Positions 35,778 to 45,214 of a stretch of 64,000 bases of DNA are shown here, piece after piece; positions within the stretch are counted from its first letter, which is position 1, and the number at the start of each line of letters is the position of its first letter. The notes under the pieces were generated by a model that was given only the letters and a program-made list of their open reading frames with translations, made no database searches and had not been told where the DNA came from. The position numbers were made by a program, and so were the translations under genes. The stretch comes from Bacillus sp. UNC41MFS5 (GTDB taxonomy: Bacteria > Bacillota > Bacilli > Bacillales_B > DSM-18226), in NCBI RefSeq assembly GCF_000686805.1, contig NZ_KK366017.1, positions 806,001-870,000 of the forward strand, given 5' to 3'.

Positions 35778-37316
35778 TTGAATTTATACCAACTATTCTC
35801 GTTTTCTGCCGCTCGTTATCCAGGCTATCCAGCCATGGTTCATGGAAATAGGAAAACCACATATTCCCAGCTTTCAGAAGAAGTGAACCGAGTTGCTTCA
35901 TCTTTCCACAGGCTTGGATTAAAGAATGGGGACCGCGTCATGGTCCTTTTGAAAAATAGAATTGAAACCGCGGTTGTCTTTTGGGCTGTACAAAAATTAG
36001 GAGCGGTCTTCACACCAATTAATCTCCGTTCATCAACAGAAGAAATACTTTATTGTGTAAATGACCTTGAAACCAAATTCATTGTGTTTGAAGACGCAAG
36101 CAAACACCTTATAAGAAACCAAAAGTATGTTGAGCGTCCGTTATTTATCGGACTGGAAGACACATTGGGCGACTTGAGTTACGGGGAGCTGTTAAAAAAA
36201 GGTATCGTGGAGGTAGAGACTTATCCTGCACTTGATGACGACCTGGCTGTTATTTTGTATACATCTGGTACTTCCGGCAAGCCAAAAGGAGTACCACGTT
36301 CCCACAAGAATGAGTATGCTTCAACAATAGCCCATATTATCCAGTGCAGTTATCAGCCGTTTGAAAGGACCCTTGGAATTCCAACTTTGTCCCATACCAT
36401 TGGGCTTCGCTCCCTTTTGGCAATGACGTTCGTCAATGGTGTTTATATTCCATTTCCAGATTTTGATGCATATAAAGCACTAAAAATGATTCCAGAAGAG
36501 AAGATTAGCTGCCTTTTCCTGACTCCGACTATGTATCATGATATTGTCACTCACCCATATGCAAAAGCAGTTGATTTTTCCACAATCCACACGATTGTAT
36601 ACTCCGGTGGCCCGATGCCAAGCCACCTGATTCAAAAATGTGGGGAACTTATGGATCCGGACGTCTTTGTTAACCAATACGGGAGCACAGAAATATATAC
36701 TTTCAGCACATTTCCAGATGTTAGAAAGAAACCAGGCTGCGCTGGGAAAGCAGGGATCCATGAACGGATTAGGCTGGTAAATCCGAACAGAAAATGGAAA
36801 AAAAAGCTTGTCTGGTTAACGGAGAAGGGTGAAATAGGTGAAATCCTTGTTGATATAAGTTCACCGGAGGCTTTTAAAGGATATTGGAACAGGCCTGACG
36901 CAACAAGAAAAGCAATAAAGGATGGCTGGTACTTTACCGGTGATGTCGGGTTTATAGATGAGGAAGGGGATCTTCATGTCGTGGGACGGGTTGATGACAT
37001 GATCATTTCCAGTGGGGAAAACATTCACCCGCAGGAAATCGAGAAAGTTCTGACTGAACACCATAGTGTAAGGGAGGCTGTGGTTGTTGGTGAGGATGAT
37101 GAACGGTTGGGACAAATTGTTACAGCTTTTATCGTTTCAGATGACAAAGAATTGACCCCTCAGGCGCTAGACTATTTTTGCAAAATGCATAAACGGCTGC
37201 CGAATTACAAAAGGCCGCGAAATTATATATTCATTAAGGAAGTCCCTAAAAATTCAGCGGGAAAAATTTTGCGGCGCGAACTAAAGGAAGGGAATTATGT
37301 TGAAGTAGTTTTTTAA
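35778..37316 (+). CDS. AMP-forming acyl-CoA synthetase/ligase
   Basis: 512 residues, ANL superfamily. AMP-binding P-loop YTSGTSGKPKGVP (~161-173), A5-like NQYGSTE (~290-296), A7 region YFTGDVG (~380), A8 VDDMIISSGENIHP (~400) and A10 lysine in PKNSAGKILRRE (~497). It activates a carboxylic acid (aromatic or fatty) to its CoA thioester. Start TTG 35778 with AAAGGA 9 nt upstream. Base composition is GC-richer than the island to its left. Followed by a response regulator 48 bp downstream, so the two may be cotranscribed. Confidence 0.85.
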   Translation: MNLYQLFSFSAARYPGYPAMVHGNRKTTYSQLSEEVNRVASSFHRLGLKNGDRVMVLLKNRIETAVVFWAVQKLGAVFTPINLRSSTEEILYCVNDLETKFIVFEDASKHLIRNQKYVERPLFIGLEDTLGDLSYGELLKKGIVEVETYPALDDDLAVILYTSGTSGKPKGVPRSHKNEYASTIAHIIQCSYQPFERTLGIPTLSHTIGLRSLLAMTFVNGVYIPFPDFDAYKALKMIPEEKISCLFLTPTMYHDIVTHPYAKAVDFSTIHTIVYSGGPMPSHLIQKCGELMDPDVFVNQYGSTEIYTFSTFPDVRKKPGCAGKAGIHERIRLVNPNRKWKKKLVWLTEKGEIGEILVDISSPEAFKGYWNRPDATRKAIKDGWYFTGDVGFIDEEGDLHVVGRVDDMIISSGENIHPQEIEKVLTEHHSVREAVVVGEDDERLGQIVTAFIVSDDKELTPQALDYFCKMHKRLPNYKRPRNYIFIKEVPKNSAGKILRRELKEGNYVEVVF

Positions 37317-37364
37317 AAATTTTGCTTTGTTGACAAAATTTTTAAAGAAAAGGAAGGTGCTTTC

Positions 37365-38141
37365 TTGAACGGAATCTTAATTGTGGATGATGATAGGGAA
37401 ACATGGGAGGCTGTCCAATCCATCATAGAAAACAGCCAATTTATGGACTCGACCATTTGGAAGGAAGAAATGGCAAATAAGGGGTTAGAGCTGATTAAGG
37501 AAAAGCGTCCAGCTTTTCTATTGATGGAATTGTCACTTCCTGATATGGATGGAATCGAGTTCGGAAAAAAGGCTAAGGAAATCCATCCAAACCTCCATGT
37601 TATTGTTGTAACGCACCTGCAAATGTTCAAAACCGTCCAGTCCTGCATGAATACAGGTTTTTCAGCCTACTTGCTGAAGCCAATTGCGAACGGGGAATTG
37701 CTGCAGACCCTTGACCGCCTTTATACTTCCCGATTGGTCCATGATTCACTGCCTTATTTGGAAACTAAGAAGGAGCATGATGCAGGAGAATTGGAAACTG
37801 ACCTGGGAAACCCAATTAAAACGGCAATTAAATTTATCCACCTGAATTATCATAAGCCTATTCTTCTTAAGGAAGCAGCCGATTTGGTCTACCTCAGTCC
37901 ATCGCATTTCAGCCGTTTATTCAAAGAAGAAACAGGAGTCACTTTTGTTGAATTTTTAACCGATTACCGTCTGGAGAAGTCAAAACTTCTTCTAAAGATT
38001 ACATCGATGCCAATTGAGACCATAGCAAACCTCACAGGGTTTGCAAGCGCGGCCTATTTTGCAACAAGTTTTAAACGTAAGGAAGGGCAAACTCCAAAAG
38101 AATACAGGAATATGTGTACTTTTTCAGAGACCGATCCGTAG
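37365..38141 (+). CDS. response regulator with AraC-type DNA-binding domain, atypical receiver
   Basis: 258 residues: receiver domain (1-~120) and AraC HTH pair (~150-250, KEAADLVYLSPSHFSRLFKEETG and IANLTGFASAAYFATSFKRKEGQTPKEYR). The acidic pocket VDDD and the lysine of LLKPI are present, but the usual phospho-acceptor Asp is Glu (LLMELSLPDMDG), a change that can mimic phosphorylation. No histidine kinase gene is adjacent. TTG start 37365 with AGGAAGG upstream. May regulate the acyl-CoA genes around it. Confidence 0.85.
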   Translation: MNGILIVDDDRETWEAVQSIIENSQFMDSTIWKEEMANKGLELIKEKRPAFLLMELSLPDMDGIEFGKKAKEIHPNLHVIVVTHLQMFKTVQSCMNTGFSAYLLKPIANGELLQTLDRLYTSRLVHDSLPYLETKKEHDAGELETDLGNPIKTAIKFIHLNYHKPILLKEAADLVYLSPSHFSRLFKEETGVTFVEFLTDYRLEKSKLLLKITSMPIETIANLTGFASAAYFATSFKRKEGQTPKEYRNMCTFSETDP

Positions 38142-38159
38142 AATGGACGGTCTTTTTTT
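38129..38159 (+). terminator. rho-independent terminator of regulator gene
   Basis: GACCG/CGGTC stem overlapping the stop codon, followed by TTTTTTT. Confidence 0.7.
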
Positions 38160-38202
38160 GACGATGAAGATTCTGGAAACGAGCATAAAAATGAAATTGA
38201 AA

Positions 38203-38463
38203 AGAAGATAATTTTAAAACATATTATTTTTCAGACTATTATTATTTATAAAAGAATTCATGCAACTAAATGGCTCTGAATTTAAGGGGGGTCGATTAAC
38301 AGGAAATCGATTTAGAGGAAATAAGAAAATTGCGTCATTTATATATCTTCTTTAGCAGGAGATTAGTTTTTGGCATATTTGAAAAATCGGCAAATGTTTA
38401 CCCGAATAAGCCAATAACAAAAAAGCAAAAAAATTAAAATGAAGAGAAGATAATTTTAAAACA
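38203..38463. repeat. 19-bp direct repeat pair in the promoter region
   Basis: AGAAGATAATTTTAAAACA occurs at 38203-38221 and 38445-38463, 242 bp apart. The 437-bp gap 38142-38578 has no gene. Could be regulator-binding sites or the trace of a small duplication. Confidence 0.4.
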
Positions 38464-38493
38464 AGGAAATTTAATATTTCATTATAATTTATT

Positions 38494-38507
38494 TGTAACC
38501 GATTACA
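38494..38507. promoter_or_regulatory. cre-like box
   Basis: TGTAACCGATTACA fits the symmetric catabolite-response element (TGTAANCGNTTACA), 72 bp before the 3-hydroxyacyl-CoA dehydrogenase start. Suggests CcpA repression by sugars. Confidence 0.55.
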
Positions 38508-38578
38508 TATTATTTCCTTATATTCCAGAAGGAATAGAAATGCGCATTCTTAAGTAAAAGTACTGGGGGAGTTTATAA

Positions 38579-39430
38579 ATGGAAATTCAGAAAGTCATGG
38601 TAGTTGGTTCTGGGCAAATGGGAAGCGGAATAGCACAGGTTTTGGCAGAAACAGGTTACCAGGTTGTCTTGAATGATATAAAAGAAGAATTTGTCCAAAG
38701 AGGATTTGATAAAATCACGAAGCAGCTGAACCGTGATATACAAAGGGGACGTAAAACGGAAGAAGAAAAAGCGAAGCTTCTTTCCAGAATCCAGGCTTCG
38801 ACCAATCTGGAGGACGCAAAAGATGTCCAATTGGTGATTGAAGCAGCAACAGAAAACAAGGAGATTAAGCTGGAGATTTTCCGTAAGCTGGATGAAATTG
38901 CACCGGAAAATGTAATCCTCGCCACCAATACATCATCTCTGCCGATTACAGAAATTGCCAAGGTTACAAAAAGGCCTGAAAATGTCATCGGGATGCACTT
39001 CTTTAACCCCGTTCCGATAATGAAACTGGTGGAAGTAATCAGCGGGTTGGCTACATCTGAAGTAACATTTTCAATCATTCAAGACCTGGCTAAAAGCATG
39101 AAAAAGGTGCCTGTTTCCATCAAAGACTTTCCGGGGTTTGCTGTAAACCGGATTCTTGTTCCGATGATTAACGAGGCAATCTATGCTGTTTATGAAGGGA
39201 TATCCACCCCGGAAGGCATTGATGAAGTAATGAAGCTCGGTGCCAATCACCCGATGGGACCGATTACTCTTGCTGATTATATTGGATTGGACACTTGCCT
39301 TGCAATCATGGAAGTGCTGTTTGAAGGATTCGGGGATCCAAAATACCGCCCGTGCCCGCTTCTTAGAAAGTATGTGGAAGCAGGATGGCTCGGCGTTAAA
39401 TCCGGACGCGGATTCTATGTCTATGAATAA
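38579..39430 (+). CDS. 3-hydroxybutyryl-CoA dehydrogenase
   Basis: 283 residues, usual length of Hbd/PaaH. N-terminal NAD fold GSGQMGSGIAQ (~9-19), catalytic His in GMHFFNPVP (~138), C-terminal domain NRILVPMINEA and GLDTCLAIMEVL, ending GRGFYVYE. Oxidises (S)-3-hydroxyacyl-CoA to 3-oxoacyl-CoA. ATG 38579 after GGGGGAG. First gene of a run with enoyl-CoA hydratase (12 bp downstream) and CoA-transferase. Confidence 0.9.
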   Translation: MEIQKVMVVGSGQMGSGIAQVLAETGYQVVLNDIKEEFVQRGFDKITKQLNRDIQRGRKTEEEKAKLLSRIQASTNLEDAKDVQLVIEAATENKEIKLEIFRKLDEIAPENVILATNTSSLPITEIAKVTKRPENVIGMHFFNPVPIMKLVEVISGLATSEVTFSIIQDLAKSMKKVPVSIKDFPGFAVNRILVPMINEAIYAVYEGISTPEGIDEVMKLGANHPMGPITLADYIGLDTCLAIMEVLFEGFGDPKYRPCPLLRKYVEAGWLGVKSGRGFYVYE

Positions 39431-39442
39431 AGGAGACTAAAA

Positions 39443-40228
39443 ATGAAGGAATTTAAAACGATTCTTTTTACCATTGATGAAAATATTGCTGTGATCACCA
39501 TCAATAGGCCTAAGTTTTTAAACGCTTTAAACACAGATGTACTAAGAGAAATATCGGAAGTTGTTGACATCATCGATGCAGATTCATCAATCCGCGCAGT
39601 CGTCTTGACTGGAGCCGGAGAAAAAGCATTTGTTGCCGGCGCAGACATTTCGGAAATGCAAAATAAAAATGTCTTAGAAGCCCGTGAATTTTCGTCCTTT
39701 GGAAATAAGGCATTTTCTAAATTAGAGAATTTAAAAATGCCAGTCATTGCGGCTGTAAATGGTTATGCTCTCGGGGGCGGCTGTGAATTGGCCATGGCAT
39801 GTGACATTCGGATTGCCGGCCACAAAGTAAAATTTGGTCAGCCTGAAATTACCCTTGGCATCATGCCAGGATTCGGCGGTTCCCAACGGCTTGCTCGTCT
39901 CACAGGTTTTGGAATTGCGAAAGAAATCTTGTTTACTGGTGAAATGATCAACGCCGAACGGGCTTATGAAATTGGTCTTGTTAACCGTATTGTCGATTCG
40001 TCTGAAGTTCTTTCTGAAGCAATAAAAATGGCGCAAAAAATTGCTGCCAATTCACCACTCGGAGTTTGCTTTACCAAAAAAGCTGTTAATGAGGGAGCAA
40101 ACCTTGACATTGAACGGGCCGTATCCCTTGAATCTGAATTATTCGGTTCGCTTTTCTCCACTAAAGATCAAAAAGAAGGAATGACGGCATTTTTGGAAAA
40201 ACGGCAGGTTACTTTTAAAGGGGAGTAG
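39443..40228 (+). CDS. enoyl-CoA hydratase (crotonase)
   Basis: 261 residues. Crotonase fold with oxyanion-hole AFVAGADISEM (~65) and NGYALGGGCELAMACD (~103), both catalytic glutamates recognisable (GGGCELA and GQPEITLG). Hydrates trans-2-enoyl-CoA. Twelve bases behind the dehydrogenase, AGGAG ribosome site, so cotranscribed. Confidence 0.9.
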   Translation: MKEFKTILFTIDENIAVITINRPKFLNALNTDVLREISEVVDIIDADSSIRAVVLTGAGEKAFVAGADISEMQNKNVLEAREFSSFGNKAFSKLENLKMPVIAAVNGYALGGGCELAMACDIRIAGHKVKFGQPEITLGIMPGFGGSQRLARLTGFGIAKEILFTGEMINAERAYEIGLVNRIVDSSEVLSEAIKMAQKIAANSPLGVCFTKKAVNEGANLDIERAVSLESELFGSLFSTKDQKEGMTAFLEKRQVTFKGE

Positions 40229-40336
40229 GAATAGTAGGGTTGGCAGTATTGTCTGTGAAAGACTATTGGTAGATTGCAAGACTTATAGATTCACAGATTT
40301 TATTACTTTTTAAATATAAAAAAGGAGGAAAAAGAA

Positions 40337-41641
40337 ATGAGTTACCAAGAAGTTTATAAAGCTAAGCGTTTTACTGCAGAAGAAGCTGTGCATTTTGTTG
40401 AGCCTGGGGATGGAATCATATTTCCGATTACTGGTGAACCACCCGCCTTGTTGGAAGCCCTTCCGTCCAACGGAAGACTTTCAGGGAACAGGCTTTTCCG
40501 TATGCTCCCTGCCTTACCAGTTCTTGATATAGAACCGGAAAGAATCAAGCAAGTTTCCATTTTCCTAAGTGGCCTTGACCGGAAAGGCTTCAGCGAGGGA
40601 ACAATCGATTTGCTTCCCAACCACTTTTCCGACATTCCTTCATTATTGAAGCGTCAAACATCCAACGGTGTAATTATGGCAGTTGTTTCCCCGATGGATG
40701 AAGAAGGATATTTTTCACTCGGAACAGGCGTCAGCTATGTTGGACCATTACTAGCAGATGCAAAGTCCATCATTGTTGAAGTTAATAAAAATATGCCGCG
40801 GACATTCGGGGAGCATAACCGGATTCATATCAGCCAGGTAACGGCATTAATCGAAAATGATTTCGATCTGCCATCCCTTCCTGATCCAAAACTAACCGAA
40901 AAAGACATGAAGATTGGTCAGACAATCGCAGAATTAATTAACAACGGTGACACGATCCAAATCGGTTTTGGTTCGATGCCTAACGCGGTTATGGAGTATT
41001 TGAAAGACCACCGTGACCTTGGGGTGTATACAGAAATGCTCCCTGACAAAGTCGTAGACTTATATGAAAAAGGCGTCATTACAAATGCGAATAAAAAGAT
41101 TTTCAAAGGGAAAACAACGGCTACATTCGCCCTCGGTTCTAAGAAATTGTACGATTTCATGGACAATAATCAGGATATCCTCATGCTTACATGCGATGTC
41201 TGCAACGATGTCCGCAATATTGCTCAACTGGACAACCTTGTATCTGTCAATACCACAGTTGAGGTAGATTTCCTTGGTCAGTGCAACTCTGAAACGATTA
41301 ACGGAAAATACTATTCTTCTTCAGGTGGCCAGGGAGACTTCACAAAAGGTGTTCGCCTTACCGAAAATGGCCGGGGAATCATTTGTCTCTATTCCACGAC
41401 AAAAAATGATACCATTTCAAAAATTGTTCCCGCATTGCCACAGGGTGCTGTTGTGACTACATCCAAAAATGACGTCGACATCATTGTTACTGAGTATGGC
41501 AAAGCAGAACTAAAAGGCAAAACCGTCCAGGAGCGCACAGAAGCCCTGATCAACATTGCCCATCCGAAATTCAGGGAACAACTCGCTTTCGACGCTGTCA
41601 AACGTGGATTCCTTCCACAAAAAAACTTCTATATGGTATAA
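40337..41641 (+). CDS. acetyl-CoA hydrolase/CoA-transferase family protein
   Basis: 434 residues, class I CoA-transferase of the Cat1/4-hydroxybutyrate CoA-transferase group. Visible: IGFGSMPNAVMEYL, catalytic Glu in SVNTTVEVDFLGQ (~305), SSGGQGDFTKGVRL, and VVTEYG-like IIVTEYGKAELKG. Moves CoA between acyl groups and acetate or similar acids. Good AAGGAGG ribosome site; own leader of ~110 bp but same direction as the preceding genes. Confidence 0.85.
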   Translation: MSYQEVYKAKRFTAEEAVHFVEPGDGIIFPITGEPPALLEALPSNGRLSGNRLFRMLPALPVLDIEPERIKQVSIFLSGLDRKGFSEGTIDLLPNHFSDIPSLLKRQTSNGVIMAVVSPMDEEGYFSLGTGVSYVGPLLADAKSIIVEVNKNMPRTFGEHNRIHISQVTALIENDFDLPSLPDPKLTEKDMKIGQTIAELINNGDTIQIGFGSMPNAVMEYLKDHRDLGVYTEMLPDKVVDLYEKGVITNANKKIFKGKTTATFALGSKKLYDFMDNNQDILMLTCDVCNDVRNIAQLDNLVSVNTTVEVDFLGQCNSETINGKYYSSSGGQGDFTKGVRLTENGRGIICLYSTTKNDTISKIVPALPQGAVVTTSKNDVDIIVTEYGKAELKGKTVQERTEALINIAHPKFREQLAFDAVKRGFLPQKNFYMV

Positions 41642-41701
41642 GCAATATTACAGCAAAAGAAGACCCGATCTTTAAGAGTAAAGCTCCATCTACTGAATCC
41701 T

Positions 41702-41736
41702 ATAGGGAATCATTCTATGATAATGATTCCCTTTTT
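41702..41736 (+). terminator. rho-independent terminator
   Basis: AGGGAATCATT/AATGATTCCCT stem and TTTTTG, after the CoA-transferase gene. Confidence 0.8.
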
Positions 41737-41788
41737 GTATAAATCATTTTATGAGATTTTTTTATAATCGAAAGGAGTAATAACGATC

Positions 41789-42778
41789 ATGCGCCCATTT
41801 GATGCACTAATAGTCAATAAACAAGAAGAACAATTTTCTGTGGAACTTCAAAAGTTAACGATTCAAGATCTACCAGAGGGAGAAGTATTGATTTCCGTCC
41901 GTTATTCTGGTGTGAACTATAAAGATAGTCTCGCTACTATTCCTAATGGTAACATCGTCAAGACCTATCCTTTTGTACCTGGAATTGATTTAGCTGGTGT
42001 CGTTGTTTCATCTGAAGATCCTCGATTTCAAGAAGGTGACGAGGTTATTGCTACTAGCTATGAAATCGGTGTTTCCCATTTCGGAGGTTATAGTGAGTAT
42101 GCTCGTATTCCGGCTAAGTGGATTGTTCCACTTCCAAAAGGTCTTACGTTAAAGGAAGCAATGATTATCGGAACAGCTGGTTTTACTGCTGCATTATCCG
42201 TCCAGCGACTAAAAGAAAATAATGTTTCTCCTGAAAATGGAATGGTGCTTGTCACAGGTGCCACTGGTGGCGTTGGTAGCTTTGCTGTCTCTATTCTCTC
42301 AACTCTCGGTTATCAAGTTGAAGCAAGTACAGGTAAAGAATCTGAACAAGAGTATTTGAAAAAACTTGGAGCGACTTCAATTGTTTCACGTGATGAGGTC
42401 TTTGATGGGAAAGTTAGAGCATTAGGCAAACAAAAATGGACAGCTGCCGTCGATCCAGTTGGTGGTGAACCATTAGCATCTCTATTAAGTCAAATACAAT
42501 ATGGGGGTTCAGTCGCTGTAAGTGGGTTAATAGCAGGAACAAAGCTTCCGACAACCGTCTTCCCCTTTATTTTACGGGGTGTAAACTTACTAGGAATCGA
42601 TTCTGTCTATTGCCCGATGGAAACACGATTGAAAGTATGGAATTGTTTAGCTACAGATTTCAAACCATCAAACCTAGAAGAATTCATTCAACAAGAGGTA
42701 ACACTTCACCAACTTCCAGATGTTCTACCTACTCTACTTAAAGGTCAAGCACGAGGAAGAACACTTGTAAAATTATGA
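41789..42778 (+). CDS. YhdH/YhfP family quinone oxidoreductase / acryloyl-CoA reductase, second copy
   Basis: 329 residues, paralogue of the protein at 29358-30350 (same YSGVNYKDSLATIP, PGIDLAGVVVSSEDPRF and VTGATGGVGSFAVS). NADPH-dependent. Stands alone between two terminators. In this setting an enoyl- or acryloyl-CoA reductase role beside crotonases and CoA-transferase is plausible. Confidence 0.85.
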   Translation: MRPFDALIVNKQEEQFSVELQKLTIQDLPEGEVLISVRYSGVNYKDSLATIPNGNIVKTYPFVPGIDLAGVVVSSEDPRFQEGDEVIATSYEIGVSHFGGYSEYARIPAKWIVPLPKGLTLKEAMIIGTAGFTAALSVQRLKENNVSPENGMVLVTGATGGVGSFAVSILSTLGYQVEASTGKESEQEYLKKLGATSIVSRDEVFDGKVRALGKQKWTAAVDPVGGEPLASLLSQIQYGGSVAVSGLIAGTKLPTTVFPFILRGVNLLGIDSVYCPMETRLKVWNCLATDFKPSNLEEFIQQEVTLHQLPDVLPTLLKGQARGRTLVKL

Positions 42779-42816
42779 TAAAAAGGTGACCAGATAATTA
42801 ATTCTCGTCACTTTTT
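42779..42816 (+). terminator. rho-independent terminator
   Basis: AAAGGTGAC/GTCACTTTTT stem after the reductase stop. Confidence 0.65.
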
Positions 42817-42977
42817 CAATGTTACCTATTTATAACTCTGCTAATCCTTTAAACGCCACTGACACCTTTGCAAACAAAACAACTGGGGATTATATAAGAG
42901 CAGATGTCAATATAGATGACTAACAGATTTAGAAGGGAGTTAGGGCTTAATGGTTTTCTTTAAAAGAGGTAAAACAA

Positions 42978-43763
42978 ATGGAAAATAACAGTGTACATCT
43001 ATCAATTGAAAATCATGTTGGAATTATAACTTTAAACCGTCCAGAAGTAGGGAATGCATTGGATTTGCAAATGGCAAGGGAATTAATGGATGTAGCTATC
43101 TTTTGTTCGGAAAGCGAAAAAATACGAGCAGTGGTTATTACTGGAGCTGGAAATAAGTTTTCAGTTGGTGGGGATTTAAAAAGTTTTGCTAATGAAGGTG
43201 ATGAAATTAGCTTACATCTCAAAAGTGTTACTGCTTATTTACACCAAGCAATTTCATATTTAGTAAGAATGAATAAACCGTTAATTGGAGCTGTTAATGG
43301 AGTAGCTGCTGGTGCAGGAATGAGTCTTGCATGTGCTTGTGATCTTGTCTATGCTTCGGAAAATTCAAAATTTGTAATGGCTTATAATAAAATAGGTTTA
43401 ACACCCGATGGATCAGGTAGTTATTTTTTACCCCGTATTGTCGGGATGAAACGAGCATTAGAGTTAATGTATACAAATCGATTATTGGGTGCGAAAGAGG
43501 CAAATGAGTGGGGAATCGTCAATCATGTAGTTCCTAATGATAAATTAATGGCTGGTGTCCTTGATTTAGCCGAGACACTAGCAAATGGACCAATGAACGC
43601 ATTTGGAGCAACCAAAAAATTATTTTATCATTCTATACAAGAAACACTTGAGTCCCAAATGAGTATGGAGTCTTTATTTCTTGCTGAAAGAGCATGTAGT
43701 AACGAGGGAGAAGAAGGGATTTCTGCATTTCTAGAAAAACGTGAACCTGATTATTTAAAATAA
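42978..43763 (+). CDS. enoyl-CoA hydratase/isomerase
   Basis: 261 residues. Crotonase family with VVITGAGNKFSVGGDLKSFA and GAVNGVAAGAGMSLACACDL. The first catalytic Glu position carries a non-acidic residue (GMSLA), while NKIGLTPDGSGSYFLPRIVG has Asp, as in isomerase-type members (PaaG-like) rather than hydratases. AGAGG ribosome site. Separate transcription unit. Confidence 0.82.
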   Translation: MENNSVHLSIENHVGIITLNRPEVGNALDLQMARELMDVAIFCSESEKIRAVVITGAGNKFSVGGDLKSFANEGDEISLHLKSVTAYLHQAISYLVRMNKPLIGAVNGVAAGAGMSLACACDLVYASENSKFVMAYNKIGLTPDGSGSYFLPRIVGMKRALELMYTNRLLGAKEANEWGIVNHVVPNDKLMAGVLDLAETLANGPMNAFGATKKLFYHSIQETLESQMSMESLFLAERACSNEGEEGISAFLEKREPDYLK

Positions 43764-43970
43764 CAACAAATAGGAGAGAAGTGGCAAATATTTATGCTAC
43801 TTCTTTTTTATGTTTCAAAATTATTTGATCGGTTTTTCTTATTGAACGGGGTCTATAGTTGGGAGAATTGGTTCCGGTGGTGATTTCCTTTTTTATTTTG
43901 ACGGAAAGAATAGCAAAATATGCTTCCACTTGCTAACTTTCTAAAGTTTGCCATCTTTCCTTTTCCCTTT

Positions 43971-44374
43971 TCAATCCCTTAAAAAGATTTGGATAAGGCT
44001 TTTTATTTTTGCTTTTCCTTCTTTTGTCAAAAGTTTGTCTTGAAAAAATATTGGATGATTAGAACCTAATAAATAATCAAGGTAAATTTGTTCTTGTTTT
44101 TGTTGTGATAATGACCATATTTTGTCTTCTCTTTCGTTTACCAAAATATTAAAATCAATTGGGTCAATATATCCTGCTGCAGTCATTAAATTTTTATATG
44201 ATTCTTCTAAACCCTTTGCCAATCTTCCTATAATTTCTGGTGAAGGTCGATCTCGTTTGCCGCTTTCAAGATGTGAAATATACATAGCAGAAACACCAGA
44301 TAATTCCCCAAGTTTATTCATTGAAAGGTTTTTTTCTTCTCTTTTCGTGTTTTGAGATATTCTCCAAATTTCAT
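43971..44374 (-). pseudogene. XRE-family repressor with N-terminal frameshift at a poly-A run
   Basis: The family start is visible on the minus strand as MKFGEYLKTRKEK (ATG 44374), but one A is missing in the seven-A run at ~44320-44326; after it the frame continues NLSMNKLGELSGVSAMYISHLESGKRDRPS (HTH) to the end. A GTG at 44384 can enter the second frame and give a protein with an altered first 20 residues. Either a true frameshift, slippage, or a homopolymer sequencing error. Divergent from an excisionase-like gene, with repeated TATAAAC half-sites between: the layout of a phage/ICE immunity region. Confidence 0.65.
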
Positions 44375-44402
44375 TAAAAATCACTCTCTCTTATAAATGC
44401 AT

Positions 44403-44489
44403 TATAAACAATAATTTATTATTATAAACAACCGTTTGTATAAAATGTAGTTTATACTTAAATAATGTTTTTATAAATTAGAGTTTATA
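44403..44489. promoter_or_regulatory. cluster of TATAAAC half-sites (XRE operators)
   Basis: TATAAAC at 44403 and 44423, reverse GTTTATA at 44450 and 44483, imperfect GTTTGTA at 44434. They fill the divergent promoter gap. Confidence 0.5.
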
Positions 44490-44537
44490 AAAAATGGAGT
44501 AAAATGTTTAAAAAAATACACCAAGAAGGAATAATAA

Positions 44538-44827
44538 ATGCTTAATATTTCTTTAGACGAAAACGAATTGAAAAAAGTATATTTAGAAGAAGTCGTAAAT
44601 GTGTGGAAGAAATTGAGGAACAAATGGTGCTTATAGACACCAAAGAACTTTGTAAAATGCTTTCTTTAAGCAGACCAACTGTAGAAAAATTATTTATTTA
44701 TAATCCTAATTTTCCTGCTATACGAATGGGGAAGAAATGGTTATTTCATCGTAAAGAAGTTGAAGCCTATATAAATAAATGGGTAAAGGATGTTAGGAAT
44801 AATGGCGGCATTGTAGATTGCAATTAA
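44538..44827 (+). pseudogene. excisionase-like HTH protein, frameshifted
   Basis: Starts MLNISLDENELKKVYLEEV at ATG 44538 (AAGAAGGA upstream), a beginning common in phage/ICE small HTH proteins, then a +1 shift near 44592 leads into VEEIEEQMVLIDTKELCKMLSLSRPTVEKL...FPAIRMGKKWLFHRKEVEAYINKW. The second part is a MerR/excisionase-type HTH that can start at GTG 44603. No integrase is nearby. Confidence 0.55.
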
Positions 44828-45214
44828 GAAAAGAATAACTTCAGCATGAAAGCACAAACCATGGGATAGGTATTTATGAGAACACTCATTCGTTCGATTT
44901 TACTTTCAGGTTTTTAATCAATATTAAGGATTATAGGCTTCATTGGCAGAACTAGAAGGACTAAAGAAAACGCTAAACAATAAATAGCTTTTGAAGGGAA
45001 TTCTCCTTTGAAGGAAATGTTTCTTCAGTAGCCTTTTTCTTCTTCAAGTAACAGGAGAGTTGAACTTAAAATAAGTGTTTCTTGGGTCCGAGGGTAAATC
45101 TAAGTTAATCAACAAAAGCTTTTTCTATCCCAGAATAGGAGACGCTGTACAGAGCAAAAAAAAGAAGCCAGCTAAACCAACTTCTTTCTCACTATTTTTA
45201 AACTGTCACATTGC
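44828..45214. other. intergenic region
   Basis: No gene recognised. A short AAGAAG/CTTCTT hairpin at ~45162-45186 serves as terminator for the minus-strand dehydrogenase gene. Confidence 0.4.
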
